Assembly: GCA_032622095.1 (NCBI GenBank)
Contig: CP136069.1
Location: forward strand, 9,254,036 to 9,318,035
Reading direction: 5' to 3'
From: Siphonodentalium dalli
Taxonomy: Eukaryota > Mollusca > Scaphopoda > Gadilida > Siphonodentaliidae
DNA: 64,000 nucleotides
A program made the position numbers and the translations under genes. Positions within the stretch are counted from its first letter, which is position 1. Every line of letters begins with the position of its first letter. The notes beneath the pieces were generated by a model that made no database searches, had not been told where the DNA came from, and saw nothing but the letters and a program-made list of their open reading frames with translations. Shown here piece after piece: positions 10,971 through 21,690 of this stretch.

Positions 10971-11375
10971 CTCTAATTGCGCTTAAGCCCAATGAGAATG
11001 CAATAAGACATTCCTTATTATGCTTAACCGCAATTACTTCCCATTCCACTTAAACACAATTAATATATCTCTCATTAGATCACCCTTCTGCAAATAGTAG
11101 AATAATCCTATATTTGTTCCACCCATTGTGCCATGGAGAATGGAGATGGACTACACCATCTGTATTATAAGGAGTGTATGTACTATATATAATATATTAT
11201 TCTTTAATAAGATATTCATTATTAGGCTTTATCAGCGAAATTTGAATATTCTTCATTGCGCTTAAGCGCAATTAAATATTCCCTTATTGCGCTTAAGCAC
11301 AATAGAGATTCCCTTATTGAGCTTATAAGCGCAATAAGGAATATCCCTTATTGTGCTTAAGCACAATTAGCTCTT
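10971..11375. repeat. Cluster of ATTGCGCTTAAGCGCAAT-type palindromes
   Basis: Several exact or near copies of an 18-bp perfect palindrome, ATTGCGCTTAAGCGCAAT, and its halves are spread through this stretch. Further clusters lie at 12736-12915 and 13525-13690. Confidence 0.8.
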
Positions 11376-11431
11376 CTTGCTCTTAATTAAAAAAAAAACA
11401 GTTATAATTGTATTGTAACTATTGGTTTGTC

Positions 11432-11910
11432 CTTTAAAGGTACTCAATCCGAAAAGAGGGTCCCCATCTCAACAGATTCCAACAACAACAATCCGATCAG
11501 AGGGTCCTATATTACTATTTCTTTGGCTTTGGGGGTAAAAAATATTTGATTCGAGTCGAGGAAACCATCAAACAAAGCTCAGAGTTATTAGATATTGATT
11601 TTTGAAATTTGTTAATTGCTCGAGATGAGTACTAATAACTGCCGTCAATTTGGTAACCTGCTCGAGATTTTACGCCAAAACTCTATTCAACAGACAAGGA
11701 TGGATAACTCTATAATCAGGGTACGCAATTTTGAATGTCTTCTGGGCCAGAAAGAATTCCCGATAATGAAAAATAATAGATTTCTAAAATCGATATCTAA
11801 CAAATCTGAGCTTTGATGGGTGACTTCCTCGACTCGAATCAAATATTTTTCACCCCCGAAGCCATTGAAATAGTAATTGAGATGAGTTTTATCGGATTGA
11901 GTACCTTTAA
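11432..11910. mobile_element. Foldback element
   Basis: The left arm (about 11432-11610) starts TTAAAGGTACTCAATCCG, and the right arm ends with its inverse at 11910. Inside both arms are matching blocks such as AAATATTTGATTCGAGTCGA. The left arm carries an extra segment of about 60 bp. A related single-arm copy lies at about 44127-44300. No coding capacity is recognisable. Confidence 0.8.
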
Positions 11911-12255
11911 TATTTCCATACATCATGCCCACATATATTATAAAAGAATAGTACTATTATTATGCTCGTAGTAGTTAATACCACCTTACCGTCAATATTC
12001 TAGCATGGTTAATTTCAAAATCACAACGTTAATTGTTATTACTATTTGTGTGTACTGTATATGTACATCAGTCACCAATTGAGAAACTTAAGCACAGTCT
12101 GGTTGAATATCTACCATATATGGTGGATTATTCTCACATCCAAGCTGTGGTGTCATTCGTGTTATTTTGCATGCGAAGTGGTAGACCCCCCCCCCCCCCA
12201 ATAGCTTATCAATACCACTCAGGACGGTGGGTGTTTTTCCTCAATTAATTGAATT
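11911..12255. other. Unassigned sequence with a poly(C) run
   Basis: Nothing recognisable. A C run of about 13 bases is at 12187-12199. Confidence 0.35.
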
Positions 12256-12259
12256 TCTT

Positions 12260-12475
12260 GTTGGGGTAAAATATGCAAAAAAATATTTTTTAAATCGGAG
12301 AAATGTGGAATATCGAATTTCTGTGGCGCCTGTTGTAGACTGAAGCTATATTTTTCATCACATTGTCAAACCATACAAAATCAATTGCATGTAACAATAA
12401 GAGTGAGGATATCATCTGATAAAGGTTGCATTTTAGAGTAAAATATGCAAAAAATATTTAAAAAATCGGTGAAGC
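12260..12475. repeat. Third copy of the 170-bp dispersed repeat
   Basis: Matches 7866-8190 from the A/T-rich leader through CGGAGAAATGTGGAATAT and AGGATATCATCTGATAAAG, followed by the start of another unit. It shows that this family is dispersed. Confidence 0.85.
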
Positions 12476-12559
12476 TATGTCAATTACCAATAAAAGAAAT
12501 TTAAAAGATAACTTGTAAGTCTTATATTTCAACTTATATATATTTTTTTTGTTCTGCAG

Positions 12560-12735
12560 CCTACTGATGGTTTTGTTGTGATGGTCTTATAGTTGCAGTA
12601 TGTAATAATTATGACCACGTTAATTGTTTTCGATGTTAGGTATGAACAATGGCTGGACCATGCACTCTTGGTTGGAACACAATACCTCCGATTTTTAACC
12701 GCATTTATACGGGATGCCAAATTCACATTTAATAG
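12560..12735. repeat. Partial copy of dispersed repeat family R
   Basis: Shares blocks with 17600-18000 and 45430-45790, notably the stretch around ATTATGACCACGTTAATTG and the AACAATGGCTGG block. It is diverged and incomplete. Family R is a working name used here for the repeat at 13720-13890, 17640-18000 and 45190-45790. Confidence 0.6.
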
Positions 12736-12915
12736 TTAATTGTGCTTCAGCGCAATCAATTGCGCTTAAGTGCAATTTATTGCGCATAAGCGGGATCAAT
12801 TGCGCTTAAGCGGATTCATCGCGCTTAATCGCAATTAATTCCGCTTAACTGTAATTATTTGCACTTGATTACGCTTAAGCGCAATTAATTGCGCTTAAGC
12901 GCAATTCATGGTTAT
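12736..12915. repeat. Cluster of 18-bp palindromes
   Basis: About ten exact or degenerate repeats of TGCGCTTAAGCGCAAT and variants occur at roughly 17-20 bp spacing, forming a locally self-complementary tandem array. Confidence 0.85.
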
Positions 12916-13520
12916 ATGTAACTGAACACCCCTTGTAATAAATAGGTTTATCCGTAACTTAACCTTAACTCCTATTGACATATCACCTCTTGTTTTCATT
13001 GGTTTGGATGGGTATGGAGCTACCCTGACTCGCAATAGTATTACCTTCTGTTTTGGTTGGAGTGACTCCTGATAGCATTATATTATCTTCTGTATATATC
13101 AGTTGGGACTACTCGCGATATAATTTTTGGGACAGGGATGCTGATAATATGAAATTAGGGTCTTTTCCCTGATTTAAGTAAATACGTAAACCATATGAGG
13201 TAAGCAAGCCCTCATGGAGTGACACCACATGCATGCTATGGTATATGCCCCGAGTTATGGCCCAAATATGTGATAAAATACATTAAAAAACATCACATAA
13301 AACATTAATAGAGTTCCGGGAAGGAGACATCAATTCTTCGAATATAGGGATGCTGATAATATGTAATTAGGAATTATCATTGTTGAACACATAGTCACAG
13401 TTGACTGTTGATTACTCAGGCTAATTAAAACAGGTTAAAATTAGCCAATGCTCCTCTTGTGTTGCTAGGTGATACACCAGGTCATGTCAATAGTTTAAGG
13501 GTATATTAAATAATAGTGAC
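12916..13520. other. Unassigned sequence
   Basis: Two short related blocks (GGGATGCTGATAATATG at about 13135 and 13348) suggest an old local duplication. No gene seen. Confidence 0.4.
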
Positions 13521-13524
13521 AATT

Positions 13525-13690
13525 ACGCTCAAGCGCAATCAATTGCAGTTAAGCGCAATCAATTGCGCTTTAGCGCAATTCTTTGCGATTAAGCGCAATT
13601 CATTACGCTTAAGCGTAAATGCCATATTTGCGTTTAAGTGCAATCAATTGCTCTTAAGTACAACCAATTGCGCTTATGCGCAATTCATTA
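13525..13690. repeat. Cluster of 18-bp palindromes
   Basis: Another array of AATTGCGCTTAAGCGCAAT-like units at about 18-20 bp spacing, directly upstream of a copy of dispersed repeat family R. An 87-codon frame across it is a product of the repeat, not a gene. Confidence 0.85.
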
Positions 13691-13719
13691 CTAAATGTGA
13701 ATTTGGCCTGCCATACATT

Positions 13720-13890
13720 TATAAGCTTTCTGGACTGGTGAATGAGAAACCTGCAGTAATAAGCCGTAGTTGTTTGTAATAATTCGAAGGATTAGTTGTT
13801 TTAACGGAGTTATGAGGCGGTGAATTCATGTAACCAATATAAATATGATCTTGAGGGCGTTACCATTTCTGTGATATGGTTTTCTTGTAA
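13720..13890. repeat. Dispersed repeat family R, partial copy
   Basis: Shares GAAACCTGCAGTAATAAGCC, CCGTAGTT, TAACGGA, GAGGCGGT and GTAACCAATATA in the same order with 17690-17880 and 45580-45760. It is non-coding. Confidence 0.8.
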
Positions 13891-14097
13891 ATATATTGGG
13901 TCTCTTTAAAAGATGTATACTAGTGCTACCCAGAATGCGGTTATTTTGGGACACGTTAAAGTTGTAATACGACCCCGAGACCGGTAAAAGCTGTAGGTGA
14001 AATGTCCAAGTTCATCAAAGTGTTATTACGCCACCTAGTGTGGTGTTACTTGCATTTGGTTTTTTTATATCGCATGGAGTACAGGGCGAATGTATTC

Positions 14098-14578
14098 TTG
14101 GAGATTGTTTGTACCTTACTCAATCGTACCGATATAATCACGTAGATGCCGAAATTGTAAAGTTAACGCCAGCGGTGTATAATACGTTTATGAAAATATG
14201 ATAAATCCTATCGATAGAGTCAGGACAGGCTCAAATTGTAAACTTAAAGTCACCGGTGTAATAATATGTTGTTGAAAATATAAATAATCTGATAGCCTGA
14301 AAATATTGTATAACCTATTGGGAGCCCATAATAAATGGGAATAACCTATTGGGAGCCCCTGCTGTATTTTATGGAGATTGTTTGTACCTTACTGAATCGT
14401 ACCGATATAATCACGTAGATGCCGAAGTTGTAAAGTTAACGCCACTGGTGTATAATATGTTTATGATAAATCGTATCGATAGAGTGAGGACAGGCTCAAA
14501 TTGTAAACTTAAAGTCGAAAATATAAATAATCTGATAGCCTGAAAACATTGTATAACCTGTTGGGAGCCCCTGGTGTA
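14098..14578. repeat. About 272-bp tandem duplication
   Basis: Two copies of a unit start with TGGAGATTGTTTGTACCTTAC at about 14098 and 14370. Both contain AATCACGTAGATGCCGAA, AGTTAACGCCA and AGGACAGGCTCAAATTG. The second copy lacks an internal segment. Related phrases (ACGCCACCTGTGGTG) recur at about 16317. Confidence 0.85.
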
Positions 14579-14987
14579 GTGAACTGAGTTATGGGTAATT
14601 TTAATTGGAGTGCGCATGTCTGTTTTTTTTGTAGTAACGGCCATCTTTTATTTTCTGCATGCGCAGTCTATATGCGTTCTTTTGGGGAAATTCGCTATTT
14701 TGGTTAAGTGAAACAATGGTATGAGTTCAATGTTTGTTTGTATATAAGAAAGTATATTGAATTTTGGAGGCCGACAATTGTATCTATTTGAAGATTAAAA
14801 GTTGCTTGTGTGTATTTAGCTGTGCATGGTTCGTTAATTAGGCCAGCCTATTGTCATATTAGAACGTCTCCAATAACATACAACCTCTCTGCAGTTAACA
14901 TTGTGAATTTGGCAACAGTCCAAGCAGGCCCTCTAATGGAGCACTGTGAATTTGGCAACAGTCCAAGACACGTGGGGTATATATAGA
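14579..14987. other. Unassigned sequence
   Basis: A direct repeat of TGTGAATTTGGCAACAGTCC occurs at about 14903 and 14945. Nothing else is recognisable. Confidence 0.4.
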
Positions 14988-15121
14988 ATACACACATTTC
15001 TGAATACCAAATTTACACCACGAGTGGGATTGATGGTTTACCACACGAGCTTTAGCGAGTGTGGTAAATCATCAATCCCACGAGTGGTGTAAATTTGGTA
15101 TTCAGAAACACTACGTGTGTA
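14988..15121. repeat. 134-bp hairpin element
   Basis: Two arms of about 57-61 bp are nearly perfect inverse copies around a 12-base loop (about 15046-15057). Matching blocks are CTGAATACCAAATTTACACC and the GAGTGGGATTGATG stretch. This is a short palindromic transposon or MITE. Confidence 0.9.
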
Positions 15122-16300
15122 TTTTGTTTATACCATGACCGATACAGGAGCAACAACTGCTATGAAATCGAAATAAACCCACTTAAATTAAGATGATTCT
15201 GTCGCACCATTCACAATCATCCCCGTTGTGTTCCCCATACTTGGCCGTACATCGACGTACACTATCACAGCTGATCAGGCGTATTGATACATTGAATTAG
15301 GTCAACATTCAATTGTACGAATATGGTATCATTGTAGCCAATTCACAATAAACTGTAATCATGATGAAACCGCCATAAATAAACAACATGAATATATATA
15401 TGGGAATACGAATTTAATGAATATAAATATAACACATTGCGGGAACTTTTTTTTCTCCGCCGTACAGTGAACAGGAAACCACGAAAGTCATTTTGAAATC
15501 CACCGTTTGTTGTTCGAGTTTTTTACGTCTATTTCTTGAAATATATGTTCAATTTGTTGATCTGGATGTGATTTCCACGGAAATAACTGTTCGTTTTTAT
15601 CGCATTAGTGAGTATAATATTCAATTGAATCGAAAGTATCAAATTGTTTTCATCGCGAGGCGCTACATTTTAAAAATAGAGTGATTTTGATCGAGGTCAT
15701 GGAAGGTTAATGAAAGGTCAACTCGGATGTAGTTCTACTATGGGTATAAACTTTAACCATTGAAATGCCATTAAAACGTGTTACCCACAGTAGAAACGTG
15801 TTACCCACGGTCGGACTCCTGTTCACACACAGTAGGGTGTACAGCACAAATATATTATATAGCATGTTTGTACACAGTACAATAGGGAGTCATGGTATAA
15901 AATAACTGAACACCTGTGGCCAACTTGATCTCCAGAATGTTTTTAAGTGGAAGGGACAGTGTAGTGGGGTGGGGGTGGAAGTTAGATTTTGAGTGTGTAT
16001 GATTCACAACTTTTGTAAAAAAAAGTTAATGCACATGTAGTTGGAAATTTCATACATTATTACACTACAACATAAAGGTTAAAATACATGGTTACCATTG
16101 CCTGGTATCCCAACTAGTAATTATTGTCCCCATTATGATGGGGACGGGGATCGAATGATGGAGGTATTTTGAGGGGGTGGGAGTCACAACTGTTATAAAG
16201 AATTTTAACAGTTGGAAATTTCATACATGATTACACTAACTTTTTGTCCCCATTTATTTTACTGCTGTCTTGTTTGTTACTGTATTCCTGATATGGAAAT
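15122..16300. other. Mostly unassigned; old duplication near the end
   Basis: About 15960-16080 and 16130-16250 are related (GTTGGAAATTTCATACAT, then TTACACTA), an old tandem duplication. No gene was recognised; the 63-codon frame at 15493-15684 has no known motif. Confidence 0.4.
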
Positions 16301-16656
16301 AATAAAGAGCATTTATTACGCCACCTGTGGTGTATCTAGCTGCTGAGATTTTGATATTGCGTGGTGGACAGGGCGAATGCATTGTGGGGCTTTTATTTAT
16401 AGAGTTGGAAATTCCGTTTATTTAAAAGTCGGAACTACGCGACCAGTAGGCCAAGTCCAGTAAAACGGTTCGTTATAGGTGCTGGTTGTTATTGTTATTT
16501 TAACGGAATTCTGAGTTGGTCATTCGCGAAACCAATATATTTTATATTCTATAATTAAAACCGTGGGTATATAATATATGATCCTCTTTATGGATATTGT
16601 AGGAAGGTAAATTTAGCTAAAGCGGTGGGATATCTTGCAAGACAACACATTTCGGT
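16301..16656. repeat. Diverged copy of dispersed repeat family R
   Basis: It contains ACGCCACCTGTGGTGTA, TAACGGAATTCTGAG, AACCAATATATTTTATATT and a block ending GACAACACATTTCGG. The same blocks occur in the copies at 13.7-14.1, 17.7-18.0 and 45.2-45.8 kb. It is interrupted by the foldback element that begins at 16657. Confidence 0.65.
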
Positions 16657-17366
16657 TTGCGCTATAACTGCTCAATGTTTTAAGGTGTTACACAACGTCT
16701 GATAAAAAGAGTTCTATCGGGAATATTCACACTATTTTTTCAGAGAACATGCATAGAGTAAACATAGTCCTATCGGACTATCGTAAAGTAGTTCCGTTTA
16801 ATTCGGGATTAATTAACCCTCAGACTGCCGAAACTGCCGACAATAAATTCGCTTGTTCGTGTCCGCCGAAAATCAAACTTGCCTGTTTAGAGGTCCCATT
16901 TTCGTGGCTAATGGTGATAGAATCACAATTTTTCAGTCAAATTCATGGATAAATTACATTACACTTAATCGGCTTATGTCCGCGGCCATAAACCTGCGTT
17001 TTGATAACAATTTATTTGAGACAAACTGTTGCGCGGGTATCAGTCGGCGCTTATCGGTTGAAGTTATTATGATCGTGCAGCCTGCGCGTGCAACAAGTGT
17101 TCAAATACAACAGAAGAAAAAAATACTATGTCAAATAAATAACGTCATCAATGGACAGACAAGTTTCATTTCCGCGGGACACGAAAAAGCGAATTTAATG
17201 TCGTCAGTTTCGGCAGTCTGAGGGGTTTAATTAATCTCCTTTACGATATCCCGATAGGACTATATTTACACTATGTTCTCTGAAAAAAAATGGTGTGAAT
17301 ATTCCCGATAGAACTATTTTTATCAGACGTTTTGTAACACATTAAAACATTGAGCAGTTAGCGCAA
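16657..17366. mobile_element. Foldback element of about 710 bp
   Basis: The left arm (16657-16890) begins TTGCGCTATAACTGCTCAAT. The right arm (about 17150-17366) ends with the inverse, differing by a 2-bp indel. Both arms share GTCTGATAAAAA, TTCTATCGGGAATATTCACA, CAGAGAACAT and CTCAGACTGCCGAAACTG. The central 250 bp is unique and partly open (16853-17221) but encodes nothing recognisable. No clear target duplication was seen. Confidence 0.85.
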
Positions 17367-18010
17367 TTTTCTGGAATTTCGGACTATTTCGTCTATAAAA
17401 ATACGATGAGCAACTGAAAATGTTTTTCAACATTCTGGAAGGGGTAGATGTCCAGGTATATATGTTTAAAATTTCACGCATAAACTATGACAGATAACAA
17501 AGTTATAATTAGTTTTATAGGCCCACCATAAATCCCCTATAATAAACGCATGCCCCCGTAAGCACATGGCTTTGCTGTGGATGCTTTCGTTCCCAGCATG
17601 CATCATTCTCGCTATCTGTAAAATGTCTATGAACAATGGCTGTGCCACGCACTCTTAGCTTTGATCCGCATTTAGAAGCATTCTGGTGTGGCGAATGAGA
17701 AACCTGCAGTAATTTATAAGCCGTAGTTCATTGTAATAATTTGAAGAATTACTTATCTTAACGGAATTCTGAGGCGGTCCATTCATGTAACCAATATATT
17801 TTATATTATGATTTATATTTATGGCTAATAATACGATCTTGGTGGCGTTACCATTTCTGACTATGGTTTTCTTGTTGACTATGCCGATTATTTGAGAAGC
17901 TTTATTAATTGTTTTAGGATATTGTAGAAACGCTTAGCTGGCCGTGTCAAATTGAGTTATAGCAATGGCGAGATGTATCGCATGACAACACATTTCGTGA
18001 GCGGAAGAAT
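17367..18010. repeat. Dispersed repeat family R, fullest copy
   Basis: From about 17600 to 18000 this matches 45480-45790 and then 45290-45400 in blocks: GCATTTAGAAGC, CCTGCAGTAA, GCCGTAGTT, GAGGCGGT, GTAACCAATATATTTTATAT, ATTTATGGCTAATAATA, TGGTGGCGTTACCATTTCTG, then ATTTGAGAAGCTTTATT and GACAACACATTTCG. It is non-coding. Confidence 0.8.
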
Positions 18011-18911
18011 ATAAATACATGTAGATATGTGATATGGATTTGATTTTGTCTAAGAGTCACAAATTCCATATAAACATCTTTTTATATCCTGCTGCTCCTG
18101 TTTTCCGTGTGGATCCCTGAGGGCAGGGATTGACCAATCAAATTACACCACGTCCATGATTGATATGTTGAACAACTCTTTGCAAATTACCATTTGCATA
18201 TATCTGGCTTTGATTTGTTAATTACCGCTGGTAAGAAATTTCATCTAAACTCCAAAGGCGAAATATATCGGCTTTTCGATTGGTACCTCTCGGACATCCC
18301 GTAAATATTCTTTAATTATGTACACAGATGACCTGTTGTGTAATTCGATACGAAATTGAGTTTACGCTGGACAAAGCAGCCTTTAGTGTCAGCCATAGTA
18401 AACTTTACGTATTTGACCGGGTCACGCCACCAGTTCTTTCAGCAATAAATCGTGATATGATATGCTTCAAAGTTTCCACAGAGTTTCACAATTGTTTCTT
18501 GCGAAACTATGATTTACTGACTCGCCAGGTTACGCAATATTTTCGCTACAATTTCCTATAACCGATGTTTAAGAAATAAAGTGGCATCTCCCATATACTA
18601 ATGCCATAACATCTCAAGTCCGAAAAATCTTGACAATTCTACACTAAAATCTGAAAAATAGAATTAAATACATCAGGACTGCCACAATGGTTTCCTACGT
18701 ACGCGCGTATATTAATTAATCCATCTCTAAGAGTTAATGTTATGTTGGAATCCTCGCTTTTTAGAACATAACACGTTCACATTTTGTATCAATTGATACA
18801 CCCATCATATGCGGAGCTATTGTCCGGTTAGTTTGCTGGTCGCATGGTGAGAATCGGTTCACGGAATGAGAAGTAAAACAATTTCGAAGTAGAGTAGCCA
18901 TGCGGCAAAGT
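18011..18911. other. Unassigned sequence
   Basis: A 77-codon frame (18328-18561) has no recognised domain. No repeats were seen. Confidence 0.35.
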
Positions 18912-18919
18912 GTTCGGTT

Positions 18920-19638
18920 TAGTGTTCGGTCCGAATATTTTTTCGCTCGTAAAAATAAATATTCGAATATTCGAATAATTATTTGACTATTCGAATATTC
19001 GAGAATAATCTCCGGGTAATTGTTTCCTGCTTTGTTATTAATCTGAGGGTCTTTTAAAAGTATTGTCTATTTCCACTGAAAATAAACGAATTAATATGAC
19101 GTAACTGTAACGTTCTGATTTGATTGGCGTCATGCCGTCGAAATAATTTTATTGGCTATTTGTAAACCAGACCGTGCTTGCATGTGGTCATAGGAAGCGG
19201 ACCTATAAGGCATCGTTTTGTTTTGTTTGCGCGTTGTATGTATAATATGGCGTCAAGTTCGAACAAATCAGATATGTGGACTCACTTCACGTTGGATGCC
19301 AAAACTAAAAAGGCAACCTGCAAGCTCAATCCAGATCATGTTCTTAGTTATTGTGACTCTACGACCAACTTGTGGAACCATGCATGGGACATTGACTACA
19401 TGAACTTCATAAACAGATAAACTCTTGTTATTAAGCCAAAAGACTTTTTTTCTCGCTCTTTTTTGCGTATAGCATGTGCATGGATAAATATGCTATTTCA
19501 TTAAATAATAAATTGGTTCCAAAATATGTTATCTATATCATTTTATTATTTATCTAAATGTTCGAATACTATTCGAGTATTCGCTCGTTATTCGGACCGA
19601 ATATTCGAATACCGAAATCCGTCGAATACCGAACACTA
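18920..19638. mobile_element. hAT-family deletion derivative with 8-bp target duplication
   Basis: The element starts TAGTGTTCGGT and ends ACCGAACACTA. It is flanked by identical 8-bp duplications, GTTCGGTT, at 18912-18919 and 19639-19646. Subterminal regions on both sides are rich in short palindromes of the ATTCGAAT type. Inside is a BED-finger coding remnant (19178-19420). An 8-bp duplication plus BED finger is diagnostic of hAT. The catalytic transposase core is absent, so it is non-autonomous. Confidence 0.9.
19178..19420 (+). pseudogene. hAT transposase N-terminal BED zinc-finger remnant
   Basis: Eighty codons. Residues 33-75 or so read SDMWTHFTLDAKTKKATCKL, then STTNLWNHAWDIDY. This matches the BED finger used by hAT transposases for DNA binding (W..F, a CxxC pair, TxNLxxHL, final H). 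The second Cys of the pair is Asn, and the last His is replaced, so zinc binding should be lost. The frame ends soon after, and the dimerisation and catalytic domains are deleted. It lies entirely inside the 719-bp hAT element. Confidence 0.8.
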
Positions 19639-19646
19639 GTTCGGTT

Positions 19647-21497
19647 TCATTTTAAACGCAAAGACGCAGGTAGACGTGTTCATTTCGAGAATGCTAAAAT
19701 GTGAAACTAACACGTTGTAGTGGTGCCAAAAGAAGTTGACAACTGTTACAGACTGTTACGCAACATACGGGTATTCCTGTGAAGTCGGAGGAATGTTTAG
19801 CCGAAAGAAAGTTGTCGTTTGGTAAACAGTAAAGTGTGATATTTAGAGCTTAGTACAGAAATGTGACGTATGTACATAGTGTGTGCAATTGTCTACAGTA
19901 CATACCAACTGCTTCATAATGTTTTTCTATTTGTTCCACGGTATTCATTATTAATATAAAAGGTCCAGTAGGATCATTACACCTTATAAGGGATTTATCT
20001 CCGTGATAACACAAATTAAAGACAACAATTGTGCAAATTAGCAAACACCGCAGTTCGCTGTTGTTACGAACAGTGGGGTTTATAAAATGCGTGTTTTCGG
20101 AAATTATTAGAGATCTGTGATGTAATCTATGCACGTTTAGTTCTTCGTAGTTTTCTGTTTACTGGTAACAGCTGAGCGGTGAATCGTACGAGATCCTACA
20201 TGCCCGTATACCGGTATCAACGTTCAAATTTGGAGTCATTTTCCTGAAAAAATAGTAAAATCATGAGACATACTATATGGCATAACCAATTTAGGACTAT
20301 TTTTTCAACACTAAAGTATTGTGTTCACATAGTTTTTAGCCTACACCTTAAAACACCAATTTTTTTTTTAGTTATGCTTCAAAACCTTCTAGAATGGACA
20401 AAAATGCTTCAAAATGGCATTTTTGGAAATAAGTTAAGACTAATTGGGATTCAAACGACTATAAGTAGATCTTCTTACACAATGTTCTGTTAATTCCTTT
20501 ATAATGTGTTCAATCTTAAAAGGTTATAAGAAAGTCTATGCATACAATGGAACGTACATTTTGTTTGAGAATAACTGTTTTTTTTATCATAGATGCACAT
20601 CATTTGTTTGTATATAATCTAGGGAGGAAATTATTAAAACACTGGAAAAGCCCTTCATTTTGGTCTAGTTTCTTTTGTTAAATAATTGTCCATAAAATAC
20701 AGAATTTGGCTCATTCGGAGAAATTGTGGCTCCGAAATCAGATAAAATCTCGTTTTTGTAAGAACACAACTCGAAAAATACTTAACAATTTGGCGTTGTT
20801 GTCTGTTCTGGAATCAGGAAAGTTGTATTGATAGACACGACAAGCGTAGGACGTGTGAGTTTGAATTGTGTATATCGAATAAAACAACAAAATGTCCATC
20901 GTCTTATCATATTGCGGTTGTTGAGTACCACGCATACAAAATGACAGAGGCTGATGCAAACGCACAAATAACATAATATATGAGGAACTGACACAAAAGG
21001 TGGCAATTCGATTTTACGAGCATATGCTAGTTTATTTTTGAAACAAGTTGATATGTTATTTGTTTGCAAATACTCCGTGGTTTTATATAACATTGTGACC
21101 AAAGTTGCCAGTCAAAGGTGTGATATACACCAGTCCATACATCTAGGAGAATCCTTCGACTGACAACTTTGGACAGAATGTTAGAGCAATTAAATGTGGA
21201 TTGGGACACAAATGATGCATCAGCTTGTTTGAAAAATAGTATAGCATCTGCTCGTATCTGACAAAATACTACGTAATATGTAATATCTTAGTTTATTTCC
21301 ATTTTACTCGTTTCTGGTCGCGTTTTCAATCGCCTCGGCCATTTTCAATAAGTGGTACTCATCAACTCGAAACCACGTGATTCCCTACACTAGTTCACAT
21401 ACATGTTATATGTTGTTATTGTTGTAACTGGTAATATGGGCACATGAATGTATTCTTGAATTATGTGATCATCTCTGACAGTTGTTTACAATTTCAG
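19647..21497. other. Unassigned sequence upstream of the first EGF exon
   Basis: No exon was recognised. Several short overlapping frames at 19850-21209 have no known motif. The last 100 bp (about 21400-21497) are similar to the intron before the exon at 28887, which supports this being intron of the same gene. Confidence 0.4.
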
Positions 21498-21599
21498 ATA
21501 CAGACGAATGTGAATCAGCTCCTTGCCATAACGGAGGAATATGTAATTTGTACACATGTGCTTGTGCATCCGGATACACGGGCGCCGACTGTGCAACTG
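21498..21599 (+). CDS. EGF-like domain exon 1 (short C3-C4 loop)
   Basis: A 102-bp phase 1-1 exon with acceptor ACAATTTCAG and donor CTG|GTACGT. It encodes TDECESAPCHNGGIC, then NLYT, then CACASGYTGADC: six cysteines of an EGF-like domain (C1-C3, C2-C4, C5-C6 pairing in the family), extracellular. The TDEC start keeps the acidic residue used in calcium-binding EGF domains. The C3-C4 loop is only four residues, against eight in the four sister exons, so the calcium-binding/hydroxylation Asp after C3 is missing. The downstream donor segment is quadruplicated. The same gene probably continues at 28887, but the upstream exon was not found. Confidence 0.85.
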
Positions 21600-21680
21600 G
21601 TACGTTAACTAATATAGACTGGTACGTTAGCTAATATAGACTGGTACGTTAGCTAATATAGACTGGTACGTTAGCTAATG
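21600..21680 (+). repeat. Four tandem copies of the 5' splice site
   Basis: A 22-bp unit containing CTGGTACGTTAGCTAATATA is repeated, giving potential exon/intron boundaries after 21599, 21621, 21643 and 21665, each with G|GTACGT. Use of any donor but the first would add 22, 44 or 66 bp and read into in-frame or frame-shifted stops. Confidence 0.9.
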
Positions 21681-21690
21681 AATATGTACT

